Assembly: GCA_934122275.1 (NCBI GenBank)
Contig: CAKOWI010000011.1
Span: forward strand, 1 to 25,553
Direction: 5' to 3'
Origin: an uncultured Bacilli bacterium
Lineage (GTDB): Bacteria > Bacillota_I > Bacilli_A > RF39 > UBA660
Length of the DNA stretch: 25,553 nucleotides
Numbering within the stretch: the first letter of the stretch is position 1; each line of letters starts with the position of its first letter. Position numbers and translations under genes: made by a program. Positions 24,573-25,553 of the stretch are shown one piece after another. The notes beneath the pieces were generated by a model. That model did no database searches and was not told the DNA's origin. It saw nothing but the letters and a program-made list of their open reading frames with translations.

Positions 24573-24718
24573 AATTTTTTCTTATTTATATTCTTCGATA
24601 CTAGTACTCTTTTTGTATCTTCTTCCATAAGAATAGCAGATTCACCTAAAGAATATGCACCTACCTTAATTGGTATTAAAACTATTAATAATAGAATTAT
24701 AAAATATCTTTTCAACAT
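24539..24718 (-). pseudogene. dacA: 5' part of interrupted dacA
   Basis: From ATG 24718 (AGGTGATAC upstream) the frame reads 59 codons: a signal peptide (KRYFIILLLIVLIPIKVGAYS), ESAILMEEDTKRVLVS, then KKKLIASTT with nucleophile S52. At the junction the catalytic Lys codon AAG becomes AAT (Asn), followed by IMTT and a TAG inside the element arm. Replacing the element by the 3' part at 13711-14550 restores STTKIMTATLAIE, a standard PBP5-type active site. A TACAAT -10-like box lies upstream. Confidence 0.93.
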
Positions 24719-24749
24719 GTATCACCTAAATAATTGTATGAATAAATGC

Positions 24750-24782
24750 AAAATAAAAGCACTTCTTTTTTGAAGCACTTTT
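24750..24782 (-). terminator. Terminator upstream of dacA
   Basis: On the minus strand AAAAGTGCTTC pairs with GAAGTGCTTTT, with two G-U pairs, around a six-A loop, followed by ATTTT. It ends the gene at 24791; dacA starts about 30 bases later. Confidence 0.7.
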
Positions 24783-24790
24783 ATATCCAC

Positions 24791-25553
24791 TTACTTTTTA
24801 AATGGATTTTTAATTTCAAATTTATTGATATCATCAGCATTTGCTCTATATGATCCAGTATATTTTGCATTTGACAATAAAGATACCACTATATCTATAT
24901 CACTATAATTAATTGTGTATGATGAATTTGCAACAACACCAAAGAAACAATATCCATTAGATGCATCCATTGTATAGAAAATTGCCTTCCCACTATCTAC
25001 AATCTCAACTTCCATAGTTAATACTTTTTTACCACTATAGCTTGAAACTTTAACATTTGATACCTTAACACCTTGCTTTTCATATCCTGCTATTATTTGA
25101 TCTTTTTTAGATTCAACTTCATCTAATGAAGAATGATTTATTAATACAGATACCGCAAACGTATCATTTCCTATTAATAGACCAGTAGTTGAATCAATTT
25201 TATAAGCATAACCTGGTTGTTTTGGTATGTCAAATCCTTCATATGAGATAGAGCCTTGACTACTTTGATTATTATCATTACTTACCTGTTCTTGATTATT
25301 ATTACTACTTGTTGATACGTTATTTTCATAATCATTAATCGTATTTCCTTTAGATTTATTTTTGTTTAATGTAACTATCAAAATAACTATTGCAATCACA
25401 ATCAATACTGCAACACCAATAATTAAAAATAAAGTATTTTTATTTTTATCATTTTTTTGTGGCATTTGGCTATAATTTTGATTATTCATAGTATTATTGG
25501 TTGACATTTGACCATAACTTTGATTATTCATAGTATTATTGGTTGACATTTGA
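24791..25553 (-). CDS. Membrane-anchored protein with N/Q-rich repeats (5' end outside window)
   Basis: The frame is open at the right edge. The visible part starts with repeats of about 14 residues (MSTNNTMNNQSYGQ, MSTNNTMNNQNYSQ), then a Lys-rich stretch, one membrane helix (NTLFLIIGVAVLIVIAIVIL), an Asn/Ser/Gln-rich linker and a folded-looking extracellular domain ending NPFKK. I do not recognise the domain. The ATG at 25549 is probably an internal repeat Met, since the preceding codon is Gln of another repeat. The topology suggests a cytoplasmic repeat region and an outer domain, perhaps linked to the envelope like the dacA and deacetylase genes beyond it. Confidence 0.75.
   Translation of the reverse strand, partial: QMSTNNTMNNQSYGQMSTNNTMNNQNYSQMPQKNDKNKNTLFLIIGVAVLIVIAIVILIVTLNKNKSKGNTINDYENNVSTSSNNNQEQVSNDNNQSSQGSISYEGFDIPKQPGYAYKIDSTTGLLIGNDTFAVSVLINHSSLDEVESKKDQIIAGYEKQGVKVSNVKVSSYSGKKVLTMEVEIVDSGKAIFYTMDASNGYCFFGVVANSSYTINYSDIDIVVSLLSNAKYTGSYRANADDINKFEIKNPFKK
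25463..25553. repeat. Tandem 42-bp repeats
   Basis: Units 25463-25504 and 25505-25546 are nearly identical and a third begins at 25547. They encode the 14-residue Asn/Gln-rich repeat. The array continues past the window. Confidence 0.85.

Overview
The window is AT-rich, with strong Shine-Dalgarno sites, sigma-A-type promoters, T-tailed terminators, a T-box, RNase Y, GatCAB and peptidoglycan genes. This suggests a low-GC Gram-positive bacterium (Bacillota). GatA has a DTGDSIR active-site segment that, from memory, I associate with Mollicutes and relatives, so a gut Bacilli lineage near Mollicutes is plausible but unproven. Intact genes use TGG for Trp and stop mainly at TAA or TAG.

Region 1 (1-5640): a candidate small RNA, then a minus-strand operon T-box - aspS - gatC - gatA - gatB. 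The T-box specifier region holds the overlapping codons GAA and AAC. Two identical tandem tRNA-Asn genes lie just upstream. Together this looks like the indirect pathway to Asn-tRNA(Asn) and Gln-tRNA(Gln).

Region 2 (5640-13700): a FAD/Rieske oxidoreductase, two tRNA clusters (Ser-fMet and Val-Thr-Tyr-Gln-Lys-Leu) with near-perfect promoters, an S1-domain protein divergent from an Nfu-type Fe-S protein, a possible CotS/YutH-like protein, RNase Y, and a membrane-anchored polysaccharide deacetylase.

Region 3 (13711-24718): the main finding. A D-alanyl-D-alanine carboxypeptidase gene (dacA) is split by a complete 10,006-bp integrative element carrying a large serine recombinase. Both junctions are visible. 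They share a two-base AA core (minus strand) flanked on the element side by identical 18-base arms in inverted orientation. Joining the ends gives an attP with perfect 18-bp arms around GG-AA-TA, and an attB in which the AA is part of the codon of the catalytic lysine of the SxxK motif. The junction also lies inside the recombinase reading frame. The integrated protein ends with 14 residues encoded by dacA DNA; in the circle it would end with 43 different residues, with the stop inside a terminator hairpin at the far end of the element. Cargo: a tight operon (GNAT acetyltransferase, two-TM membrane protein, ABC exporter, acidic 107-residue protein) and a HAD - MFS - HAD-like operon in which MFS and the second HAD are broken. 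Next to the right end are decayed remains of a helix-turn-helix mobile-element protein and an M29 aminopeptidase. I see no relaxase, capsid or conjugation gene.

Region 4 (24750-25553): the 3' part of a gene for a membrane-anchored protein with Asn/Gln-rich 14-residue repeats, running off the window.
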